Source of the DNA: Crocinitomix sp044361315
GTDB taxonomy: Bacteria; Bacteroidota; Bacteroidia; Flavobacteriales_D; Crocinitomicaceae
Length of the DNA: 64,000 nt
Direction: 5' to 3'
Assembly: GCA_044361315.1 (NCBI GenBank)
Contig: JBIKJA010000004.1
Span: 1-64,000 of the forward strand
Below the pieces are notes generated by a model. That model was not told the origin of the DNA. It saw only the letters and a list, made by a program, of their open reading frames with translations, and searched no databases. The translations under genes were made by a program, and so were the position numbers. Below, one piece after another: positions 34,488 through 42,373 of this stretch (positions are counted from its first letter, which is position 1; the number at the start of each line of letters is the position of its first letter).

Positions 34488-37403
34488 ATGAAAAAAACTA
34501 GTTTCTTTATTTTGGCCCTTCTGGGGATTTTAACATCATTCGCACAACCTATTTTAGAATTTCAAAAAATTGTCGCAAGTGATCGGGAGTTAGAAGATCG
34601 ATACGGATGGTCATTAGATATCAGTACAGATTTTGCTATCGTTGGCGCTTATGGAGACGATTTTGGGCCGACGAATCCCAACATGGGATCCGCTTATATT
34701 TATGAAAAAACAGGTGAGGACGAATGGACTTTTGTTCAAAAACTTACCAATTCAGACCAAGATGATTACGACCGTTTTGGCTGGTCGGTTGCTATTGATG
34801 GGGATTATGCCATTGTTGGGGCATACGGAGAAGATGAAGATGCAGACGACTCGAATACCTTGTCAAAGGCAGGTTCGGCCTATATTTTTGAGCGCAACGA
34901 CGAGGGTATTTGGGTAGAGGTTCAAAAACTGGTGGCAAGTGATCGCGCTGTAGATGATGAATTTGGATGGTCTGTGGCCATTTTTGGAACAACAGCTGTT
35001 GTGGGCGCGCATATAGATGATAAAGATGCGTCTGGTGAAGGGTTTATGTATCATGCGGGATCTGCCTATGTTTTCGATCGAACGGGAGAAGGTGAATGGA
35101 CAGAAACGCAAAAAATTGTGGCTTCTGATCGCAGCCCTGGTACTGTATTTGCGCCTGATCATGAAGATTGGAATGACCGTTTTGGAGAATCTGTTGGAAT
35201 TTGGAATGATTATCTTATTGTTGGTGGTCCATTTGCCTCTAAGGCGTATATGTTTGAACGAACGGGAGGCACCTGGTCGCAGGTCAGCTTATTGACCTTC
35301 CCAGGCATCTCTTGGTTGGATCGTGCTGCGCCTGTTTCTATTCATGGTACAGTTTGTGTCCTGGGTGCACCAACTGAAGATACGGATGTTTTGGGGTTAA
35401 ATTATCGTAAAAATGCCGGTGGAGCTGCAATTTTCACACGTACAGGTCCTGGCGAATGGACCTATTTGCAAAAAATTGTAGCGGGTGATCGAAGTGCTGG
35501 GGATCACTTTGGTGCGAGTGTTTCAATAGACGATGATTATATTGTTTGTGGTGCGAACCAAGACAACCATGATAAAACAACGGATAATAATCTTGAAAAT
35601 GCCGGATCCGTTTACATCTTTAAAAAAATGGGGACCTATTTTGGACAATACGATAAGATTGATCTTTCTGATCGCGCTATTGAGGATCAAATGGGAATGG
35701 CTGTTTCGGTTTCGAATCGCGTCATTTTTGTGGGTGCTTATCAGCAAGATATGAACGAAATTGGTGAAGATTATGTGGAAAATGCGGGTGCTGCTTATTT
35801 TTTCAAAGATTTAGATGATGGAGCCTGTCCTACTGAATTTTCTTCGCAATATCCAAGTATTTGTGACGGAGAATCATTCGCAGTTGGAGGAAGCATTTAT
35901 ACAACATCTGGAACCTATAGCGATTATTTGACTTCTGTTGCTGGTTGTGATAGTGTTGTTACCACTTATTTGAATGTCATCACGGATGAACCTTATGTTT
36001 CGGTAATTGAAATTTGTGCTGGAGAATCTTACACTGTTGGTGGTTCAGTTTATACTGAAACAGGTACCTATACCGATATCTTTGTTTCTGACGCTGGATG
36101 CGACAGTATTGTTCAAACAGAATTATTGGTCTTGGTTGGTATTGATGATAACGTTGTTATTGACGGTGGCGACGGTCATCTCATTGCGACATCAGCCGAG
36201 GCGATTCACTATCAATGGATCAAATGTGATCCTTTTGAAATCATTCCATGGGAGGTGTTGTATATGTACGATCCTATTTACTCTGGTTCTTACGCTGTAA
36301 TTGCAGAAAATGAAACGGGATGTTTGGACACCTCTGATTGTATCTATTTTGAAGGGTTAGATTTAGTCATTCCTGCTGATGGTATTGCCGCCACGCAAAC
36401 AAGTTGCAGCGGTACATTTTTTGACAGTGGTGGATCAGTTGGAAATTATGGAAACAATGAAGACGGCCAAATGACAATTGCCCCAACTGGTGCAACGACT
36501 GTTGAATTAACCATTGTTTCGTTTGATGTTAACGGAGGTGTTGATTGTGCTGAAGATTGGGTGAAAGTTTATGACGGAAGTGATCTTGCTGCTCCTTTAA
36601 TCGGAACGTATTGCAACGATAACCCTCCACCTGCTTCAATCGTTTCAAGTGGTGGAGCGCTAACAGTTGTTTTTCATTCGAATGAAGCAACTATTAGCGA
36701 AGGATTTGAAATGGATTGGATTTGTAGTGATGATCCTGTGTTGGATGAAGTTGTTGTGCCTGTTTCTGGAATCGGCCTGACCCAAACAACCTGTGAAGGA
36801 GTGCTATTTGATAGTGGTGGATCACTTGGAAATTATGGAAATAATGAAGATGGTCAAATTACGATCGCTCCAACTGGTGCAACGACTGTTGAATTAACCA
36901 TTGTTTCGTTTGATGTTAACGGAGGTGTTGATTGTGCTGAAGATTGGGTGAAAGTTTATGACGGAAGTGATCTTGCTGCTCCTTTAATCGGAACGTATTG
37001 CAACGATAACCCTCCACCTGCTTCAATCGTTTCAAGTGGTGGAGCGCTAACAGTTGTTTTTCATTCGAATGAAGCAAGTATTGGTGAAGGTTTTGAAATG
37101 GATTGGATTTGTAGTGATGATCCAATTATTGACGATTCAGGTGTTGAAGAATCGCAACTTGCGTCGCTCGTTTCTATTTATCCAAATCCTAGTTCAGGTC
37201 AAATTTCAATTGATCTTTCTATTTATGACGAACCTATTCAAATAGACGTCTTAAACGAATTAGGCCAAGTGATTTATATTTCGCAATTAACTGCGGTTTT
37301 AACTACAATCGAATTGACCGATTTGGCTAAAGGAATGTATTGGATTAAATTAAGCACCAGTTCAGAAGTGTTTACAACGAAATTGTTTATCGCAACGAAT
37401 TAG
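34488..37403 (+). CDS. T9SS-secreted FG-GAP/CUB-domain protein
   Basis: Large extracellular protein, 971 residues. Signal peptide at about 1-20. About seven FG-GAP-like propeller repeats (about 25-440) of the form D-R-x-G-W-S-V-A-I-x-x-x-x-A-I-V-G-A. Two short repeats follow with CDSVVTTYLNV / CDSIVQTELLV. Two CUB-like domains (about 630-755 and 760-885) are nearly identical, because 208 bases of DNA are exactly repeated. The end (about 890-971) is a type A T9SS sorting domain: VSIYPNPSSGQISIDLS, LNELGQVIY and AKGMYWIKLS. It should cross the outer membrane by T9SS and be surface-attached or released; ligand unknown. Confidence 0.88.
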   Translation: MKKTSFFILALLGILTSFAQPILEFQKIVASDRELEDRYGWSLDISTDFAIVGAYGDDFGPTNPNMGSAYIYEKTGEDEWTFVQKLTNSDQDDYDRFGWSVAIDGDYAIVGAYGEDEDADDSNTLSKAGSAYIFERNDEGIWVEVQKLVASDRAVDDEFGWSVAIFGTTAVVGAHIDDKDASGEGFMYHAGSAYVFDRTGEGEWTETQKIVASDRSPGTVFAPDHEDWNDRFGESVGIWNDYLIVGGPFASKAYMFERTGGTWSQVSLLTFPGISWLDRAAPVSIHGTVCVLGAPTEDTDVLGLNYRKNAGGAAIFTRTGPGEWTYLQKIVAGDRSAGDHFGASVSIDDDYIVCGANQDNHDKTTDNNLENAGSVYIFKKMGTYFGQYDKIDLSDRAIEDQMGMAVSVSNRVIFVGAYQQDMNEIGEDYVENAGAAYFFKDLDDGACPTEFSSQYPSICDGESFAVGGSIYTTSGTYSDYLTSVAGCDSVVTTYLNVITDEPYVSVIEICAGESYTVGGSVYTETGTYTDIFVSDAGCDSIVQTELLVLVGIDDNVVIDGGDGHLIATSAEAIHYQWIKCDPFEIIPWEVLYMYDPIYSGSYAVIAENETGCLDTSDCIYFEGLDLVIPADGIAATQTSCSGTFFDSGGSVGNYGNNEDGQMTIAPTGATTVELTIVSFDVNGGVDCAEDWVKVYDGSDLAAPLIGTYCNDNPPPASIVSSGGALTVVFHSNEATISEGFEMDWICSDDPVLDEVVVPVSGIGLTQTTCEGVLFDSGGSLGNYGNNEDGQITIAPTGATTVELTIVSFDVNGGVDCAEDWVKVYDGSDLAAPLIGTYCNDNPPPASIVSSGGALTVVFHSNEASIGEGFEMDWICSDDPIIDDSGVEESQLASLVSIYPNPSSGQISIDLSIYDEPIQIDVLNELGQVIYISQLTAVLTTIELTDLAKGMYWIKLSTSSEVFTTKLFIATN
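36483..37077 (+). repeat. 208-bp exact direct repeat (CUB duplication)
   Basis: Bases 36483-36690 recur without difference by eye at 36870-37077. The offset of 387 bases equals 129 codons, so the frame is kept. Flanking sequence of the same domains is diverged, which suggests recent gene conversion or slippage within an older tandem CUB duplication. Confidence 0.9.
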
Positions 37404-37422
37404 TGCGAAACGATTAATTTTG

Positions 37423-37458
37423 AATCCCGCTTAGCTCATTGGTTAAGCGGGATTTTTT
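37423..37458 (+). terminator. Rho-independent terminator after the CUB protein gene
   Basis: AATCCCGCTTA (37423-37433) pairs perfectly with TAAGCGGGATT (37444-37454) around a 10-base loop and is followed by Ts. It begins 20 bases after the stop codon. Confidence 0.9.
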
Positions 37459-37486
37459 ATGCTTTGGATTGTTATTTTGCCGCTAG

Positions 37487-37647
37487 TCAATTTCTACCAA
37501 AGTGATAGTTTAAGCCTAAAATGAACTGTGTATAATTGGATTTACAGACGAATTTATTTAATATCATGTAATTATAGAAGTATAACCCCAGAAAGAGGCG
37601 TCCACCGCTTTTTTATTGAGAACGACATTTCCACCAAGATTGTAATT
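37487..37647 (-). pseudogene. Outer-membrane beta-barrel protein, C-terminal fragment
   Basis: The minus strand encodes NYNLGGNVVLNKK in one frame. After an A6 run (37603-37608) a shift gives SGGRLFLGLYFYNYMILNKF and then SNYTQFILGLNYHFGRN before a stop at 37489-37487. Alternating hydrophobic strands ending in an aromatic-rich L-G-L-N-Y-H-F-G-R-N segment are typical of a barrel C-terminus. Only about 53 residues remain and the frame is broken, so it is a remnant. The following 37650-37916 shows no gene. Confidence 0.5.
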
Positions 37648-37916
37648 TCAGCTCAAGGCTCGCGCTCATTTAGCGCAGCGCAATGAGTGTGTTCTTCAGA
37701 AGGCATTTGTAAAGCCGACAACCTAGATTGTCATCATTCGAAAACCTATTCCTGCACTTCTCATATCTTCCCCACATATCAAAAAATCCAAAACTAAACC
37801 CACACCATAATAAGAAAAACACCTGGTTTTATTATTTTTAAAAACTACGTATAAATACTGATTTTTGGTAAAAGTTGGAAATCAGAAATGAACAAAATAT
37901 TAGTATAACCTCCCCC

Positions 37917-38041
37917 GCGTTAAGGATTGCAGCAACTGTCTGAGTTCTTTTTCGAAGCCGCTTGTCCGCGAGAAAAGAACGAGTGCGGAAAGCCTGGCCA
38001 AACCGACCGACGTTAGGAGGGAATGTTTGGCAACGCCCAAA
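37917..38041 (-). repeat. Dispersed element copy B (125 bp)
   Basis: Read on the minus strand it begins TTTGGGCGTTGCC (38041) and ends CAATCCTTAACGC (37917). The inside is GC-rich compared with the flanks and includes GTTCTTTT (37944-37951) with AAAAGAAC (37973-37980), an 8-bp stem. Ends match copy C at 53925-54012 and loosely copy A at 27977-28064. Confidence 0.65.
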
Positions 38042-38069
38042 TAATCATAAAAATCTTACGTGCAATTTT

Positions 38070-40193
38070 CTAACCCTCCTCAAATTCTAAATTAAAATCG
38101 TTTGTGAGGACGAGTTTGCCATTTTTTTTGAGGTCGCTGTCGTGTTGTGAAAAGCCTTTGATGACGGTGGTTTTTCCTTTTTCGATGAGGTCGACAATTT
38201 GTTTGGGGGTGAGTTTTTTGCCCATCAGGATAAAAGGGAGGACAAAATTGCAGCCGCTTTGGTAATTTGCGCAGCCGTACGCCTTTTTTCCCTCGATTAT
38301 CATGCCTTGCTTACACTTTGGACATTTTAAGGCTGTAGGGTGTACATTTTCTACTTTTGGTTTTGGCTCGCGGGCTTGGGCGGCTTTGGGTTTTTCCTCT
38401 ACAAACGCCACTTGTTTGCCTTGGGCGTGTATGACCTCGTTGGTGAGGTTAACGACCATTTGCGTTAATTCTTCCTTAAATTGTTTGACATCGTATGCGC
38501 CTTTTTCAATTAAGCGCAGTTTGTACTCCCATTGCCCGGTGAGTTCGGCAGATTTTAGGAGGTCGGATTGGATGACATCAATAAGGTCCATGCCAGTGGC
38601 GGTGGCGTGGATGTTTTTTTTCTTTTTTTCTAAATATTTCCTACGGAACAGGGTTTCGATGATGTTGGCCCTTGTGGATGGTCGCCCGATGCCGTTTTCT
38701 TTCATGACTTCGCGCAACTCTTCGTCTTCCACATTTTTTCCTGCAGACTCCATGGCACGTAACAAGGTTGCTTCGGTGTAATATTTAGGTGGTCTGGTTT
38801 CTTTTTCTTGTATTTCTGGGACATGAGGTCCGCGTTCGCCTACCTTAAATTCAGGCATGATATTTTCCTCTTCCGCTGCTTTTGGATCTGGTTTTTGTTC
38901 CTTTTTTTCGTTTTCAAAAACCGCTCGCCAGCCTGGTTCTATGATTTGTTTTCCAGTGGCTTTAAATTCGACCCTGTCTACAAAACCAACTACCGTGGTG
39001 TTGGACACTAAACAATCGGGATAAAAAGCAGCAATAAAACGTTTGGCAATTGTGGCATAAATTTTTTGTTCGTCCAAAGAAAGGCCGGAGGGCCCAATGC
39101 CGGTTGGAATAATGGCGTGGTGATCGGTCACCTTGTTATCATTAAATACCTTTTTTGACATTGGAATGGGTTGCGCTAAAATGGGCGCGGTTAACTTTGA
39201 ATAAAAGGTTAAACCCTGCAATATTTTTGGCACTTTCGGATGGATATCTTCCGAGAGAAAAGTAGTATCGACTCGGGGATAAGTGACTAATTTTTTTTCG
39301 TATAAACTTTGAACTAATTTTAAGGTATGATCGGCCGAATACGCAAATTTATTATTACCTTCTACTTGCAAAGAGGTTAAGTCAAACAGTCGGGGAGGGG
39401 ACTCGGTGCCTTCTTTTTGCGCATAATCTTGAATGGCAAATTCTTTGCCGGTAACATATTCTAAAGCCTTTTCAGATTTTTCTTTGGAGAGGATTTTTCC
39501 AACACTTGCCGAAAAAATAACGTCGCGGTAATTGGTTTTTAGTTCCCAATATTTTGCGGTTTTAAAACTGTCGATTTCTTTTTGCCGTTCGACAATCATG
39601 GCCAAAGTCGGTGTTTGCACTCGTCCGATGGAGAGCACTTGTTTGTTTTGTCCGTATTTGAGGGTGTACAAACGTGTGGCATTCATGCCCAACAACCAAT
39701 CGCCCACGGCGCGAGAACTGCCTGCAGCGTATAAATTTAAAAAGTCTTTTCCGTCGCGTAATTTTTCAAACCCTTCTTTAATGGCTTCTTCTGTCAAGGA
39801 AGAAATCCACAACCGTTTGACTGGTTTTTGGTTATTGGCTTTTAGTAAAACCCATTGCTGAATTAATTCCCCCTCTTGGCCCGCATCCCCGCAATTAATG
39901 ACCTCCGCACAATCTTTTACCAGTTTTTCGATGACGTGAAACTGTTTTTGCGCCCCTTTATCCTCCATCAATTTAATACTAAACGTAGATGGAATCATCG
40001 GGAGCAACGCTAGGTTCCATGATTTCCACAAAGGCGTATAATCTTGCGGTTCTTTTAAGGTACAAAGATGTCCAAAGGTCCAAGAAACCCAATATCCGTT
40101 TCCTTCAAAATAGCCTTCTCGGCGAAGATTTGCGCCTAAAATGGCGGCTATTTCACGTGCAACACTCGGTTTCTCCGCAATGCAAAGTTTCAT
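38070..40193 (-). CDS. topB: DNA topoisomerase III (type IA)
   Basis: Type IA topoisomerase, 707 residues. Toprim domain at the N-terminus: CIAEKPSVAREIAAILG and INCGDAGQEGELIQQWV, in which the usual D-x-D-x-E reads D-A-G-Q-E. The catalytic tyrosine lies in KLVTYPRVDTTFLSEDI (near residue 300). SIGRVQTPTLAMIVERQKEI and GIGRPSTRANIIETLF are type IA signatures. A C-terminal zinc-ribbon-like segment (LKCPKCKQGM, YGCANYQSGC) is followed by a short TopB tail. It lies 14 bases after folA in a thyA-folA-topB cluster. Confidence 0.93.
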   Translation of the reverse strand: MKLCIAEKPSVAREIAAILGANLRREGYFEGNGYWVSWTFGHLCTLKEPQDYTPLWKSWNLALLPMIPSTFSIKLMEDKGAQKQFHVIEKLVKDCAEVINCGDAGQEGELIQQWVLLKANNQKPVKRLWISSLTEEAIKEGFEKLRDGKDFLNLYAAGSSRAVGDWLLGMNATRLYTLKYGQNKQVLSIGRVQTPTLAMIVERQKEIDSFKTAKYWELKTNYRDVIFSASVGKILSKEKSEKALEYVTGKEFAIQDYAQKEGTESPPRLFDLTSLQVEGNNKFAYSADHTLKLVQSLYEKKLVTYPRVDTTFLSEDIHPKVPKILQGLTFYSKLTAPILAQPIPMSKKVFNDNKVTDHHAIIPTGIGPSGLSLDEQKIYATIAKRFIAAFYPDCLVSNTTVVGFVDRVEFKATGKQIIEPGWRAVFENEKKEQKPDPKAAEEENIMPEFKVGERGPHVPEIQEKETRPPKYYTEATLLRAMESAGKNVEDEELREVMKENGIGRPSTRANIIETLFRRKYLEKKKKNIHATATGMDLIDVIQSDLLKSAELTGQWEYKLRLIEKGAYDVKQFKEELTQMVVNLTNEVIHAQGKQVAFVEEKPKAAQAREPKPKVENVHPTALKCPKCKQGMIIEGKKAYGCANYQSGCNFVLPFILMGKKLTPKQIVDLIEKGKTTVIKGFSQHDSDLKKNGKLVLTNDFNLEFEEG

Positions 40194-40207
40194 GTGTTTA
40201 CAGCGAT

Positions 40208-40726
40208 TTAATGTTTGATATAATGGTAGACCTTAAACGGCCATTTATTTTTCTCGTCAATTTCATGGGTAAGGATACATTTTTTATCCCAATTTTCCTC
40301 CTCAATTTCGGGAAAATACGTGTCGCCCTCAAAACTTTCATCGATATTGGTGATGTATAATTCGTCCAACAAACTGTTTTCTAACGCGTGGGCATAAATT
40401 TGACCGCCACCAATGACATAGATATCCATTCCTGGAAAATTTTCTGACGAATCTTTGTAAAAATTAATGGCTTCTTGCAAGGATTGAAAGGCTGTACAAT
40501 CGGGGTGATGAAAGGCAGCATTGCGAGAAATCACGGCGTTAATGCGGTTAGAAAGCGGGCGATATTTTAAGGGAATCGAGTCCCAATTTCTGCGGCCCAT
40601 AATTACGATGTGACCTTTGGTGGTTTCGGTAAAAAACCGCATGTCCGCTGGGAGATGCCAAATTAAATCATTGTCTTTTCCAATGACGTTATTTTTTGCT
40701 TTCGCAACGATTAGTTTTACTTTCAT
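40208..40726 (-). CDS. folA: Dihydrofolate reductase
   Basis: Reduces dihydrofolate with NADPH, regenerating the cofactor consumed by thymidylate synthase. Length 172. Seen: AKAKNNVIGKDNDLIWHLPADM with the catalytic acidic residue after W-H-L-P-A-D, HIVIMGRRNWDSIPLKYRPL for NADPH, and DIYVIGGGQIYAHAL. It starts 8 bases after thyA, the classic pair. Confidence 0.95.
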   Translation of the reverse strand: MKVKLIVAKAKNNVIGKDNDLIWHLPADMRFFTETTKGHIVIMGRRNWDSIPLKYRPLSNRINAVISRNAAFHHPDCTAFQSLQEAINFYKDSSENFPGMDIYVIGGGQIYAHALENSLLDELYITNIDESFEGDTYFPEIEEENWDKKCILTHEIDEKNKWPFKVYHYIKH

Positions 40727-40734
40727 TCTTAGTT

Positions 40735-41559
40735 TTAAACAGAAACTTCTCCTTTAATTGTTGGGTGGAAATCGTAATTCACTAATTCGAAATCTTCGTA
40801 CTTAAAATCAAAGATTGATTTAATATTGGGATTAATTTTCATGTTAGGCAGTGGTTTAGGCTCCCTTGTTAATTGCAAACCCACCTGTTCTTGGTGATTG
40901 TTATAGAGATGAACATCGCCAAATGTGTGGATAAAATCACCCGCTTCAAGTCCACAAACTTGCGCCACCATCATCGTCAACAAGGCATAAGAAGCAATGT
41001 TAAAAGGAACCCCCAAAAAAACATCGGCACTGCGCTGATACAATTGACAAGAAAGTTTCCCATTGGTGACATAAAATTGAAAAAACGCATGGCATGGCGG
41101 CAAAGCAGCTTTGTTATTGGCGACATTTTCCTCAAACGATACTTTTGTATCCGGCATTACACTTGGATTCCATGCAGAAACCATAATGCGTCGGCTGTCA
41201 GGATTGGTTTTGATTTGTTCGATGGCTTCGGCTAATTGATCGATGCCTTCGTTGTTCCAATTACGCCATTGTGCTCCGTAAACAGGACCTAAATCTCCTT
41301 CCGAATTGGCCCATGCATCCCAAATTTTAACCCCGTTTTCTTTGAGGTAGTTGATATTAGTATCCCCTTTGATAAACCACAACAGTTCGATGATAATAGA
41401 TTTTAAATGGAGTTTTTTAGTGGTGACCATTGGAAAACCTTTGGAAAGATCGAAGCGCATTTGGTGACCAAAAATACTTTTGGTGCCGGTTCCTGTTCGA
41501 TCTCCTTTTTCAACACCTTCATTTTGAATTAATTGAAGTAAATCCAAATAATTTTGCAT
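40735..41559 (-). CDS. thyA: Thymidylate synthase (ThyA type)
   Basis: Methylates dUMP to dTMP using methylene-tetrahydrofolate. From the ATG at 41559 it has 274 residues; that start gives MQNYLDLLQLIQNEGVEKGD, the normal N-terminus. The frame is open further upstream. The catalytic cysteine is in LPPCHAFFQFYV, dUMP-binding residues in CQLYQRSADVFLGVPFNIAS, and DRTGTGTKSIFGHQMRFDL is the phosphate/folate region. First gene of thyA-folA-topB. Confidence 0.95.
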   Translation of the reverse strand: MQNYLDLLQLIQNEGVEKGDRTGTGTKSIFGHQMRFDLSKGFPMVTTKKLHLKSIIIELLWFIKGDTNINYLKENGVKIWDAWANSEGDLGPVYGAQWRNWNNEGIDQLAEAIEQIKTNPDSRRIMVSAWNPSVMPDTKVSFEENVANNKAALPPCHAFFQFYVTNGKLSCQLYQRSADVFLGVPFNIASYALLTMMVAQVCGLEAGDFIHTFGDVHLYNNHQEQVGLQLTREPKPLPNMKINPNIKSIFDFKYEDFELVNYDFHPTIKGEVSV

Positions 41560-41741
41560 AGCGATTAATTTGAGGATTAAAGTTAGGAGTTTAACCAATG
41601 ATTTTGGTATAATCTCTCAAATAAAAATCAACGAAGAAAGAATTTTTATCAACAGTTCAGGAAAGCGTAAAATGTTGACGATTTGTTTGGGTAAATTGTA
41701 GAAATAATTGGTAAATTGAGCGGTAAATTTGAAAATGAAGT

Positions 41742-41790
41742 TAGTTTTGTGTGGTATAATTATTGATTTACCTGTGTAAACATTAGGAGG
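41742..41790 (+). promoter_or_regulatory. Promoter and strong ribosome-binding site of small exported-protein gene
   Basis: TAGTTTTG (41742-41749) fits the TAnnTTTG element. AGGAGG (41785-41790), a full Shine-Dalgarno sequence, stands 8 bases before the ATG at 41799. Such a strong site is unusual for this phylum and supports that start over the upstream TTG. A TATAAT also occurs at 41755-41760. Confidence 0.5.
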
Positions 41791-41798
41791 AATTGGTT

Positions 41799-42191
41799 AT
41801 GAAATTTGGATTATTGGGGGTTTTGCTTTTTGTAGGGGTTTTATTTTTGCGGGGGGCTGAATTGCCGACTTCGTGTTACGGAACTTATGGAGGCGAAATG
41901 CCATCTTATACCGTTGAGGTGAATGGGAATGAGGTTTTTATGGAAAAACACGATTTGTATATTCGGATTGCCTCCACCGAGATTTCTTATAAATCCGGTC
42001 ATGTCGATTTGGTAGGCACTTATACCGTTTTACGATCGGATAAAAACACTTACCTCATTAAGGCGCTTGTGTCTAACGGTAAAACCATTCAGGTCGAGTT
42101 TGATTTGGTTTGGAACAAAAAAACCTTAACCCTCTTAGTCACCCCAAAAAACGGCAGCGTCCAAGCCCTTTTGGAGAAAACGGATTTGTAA
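41799..42191 (+). CDS. Small exported protein, family unknown
   Basis: Protein of 130 residues from the ATG at 41799, chosen for the AGGAGG 8 bases upstream. Signal peptide FGLLGVLLFVGVLFLRGAE. The mature part (about 110 residues) is beta-rich (YTVEVNGNEVFMEKHDLYIR, TYTVLRSDKNTYLIKALVSN), resembling a lipocalin- or META-like single domain. I do not recognise a family. Likely periplasmic. Convergent with the cyclase gene. Confidence 0.6.
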   Translation: MKFGLLGVLLFVGVLFLRGAELPTSCYGTYGGEMPSYTVEVNGNEVFMEKHDLYIRIASTEISYKSGHVDLVGTYTVLRSDKNTYLIKALVSNGKTIQVEFDLVWNKKTLTLLVTPKNGSVQALLEKTDL

Positions 42192-42324
42192 GCTGTAGTA
42201 TTCGTTAAAAATCGGAGTTCTTATAACTACTATACATGTCACAAGCGTGACGCTCGGTCCATTTCTGTTCTATTAATTAAATTATTTTCTCTTGCGAATG
42301 ATCTAAGATCGATAATAGCTGGCG

Positions 42325-42339
42325 CAAGCGTCCCGCTTG
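42325..42339. repeat. Short REP-like palindrome
   Basis: CAAGCG-TCC-CGCTTG is a perfect 6-bp inverted repeat; a related CAAGCGTGACGCTCGG lies about 80 bases upstream (near 42243). The following CCCGCAGATAATCAG recurs in inverse form near 16797-16810. Confidence 0.4.
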
Positions 42340-42373
42340 TACCCGCAGATAATCAGAGATATTCTATCTAGTC

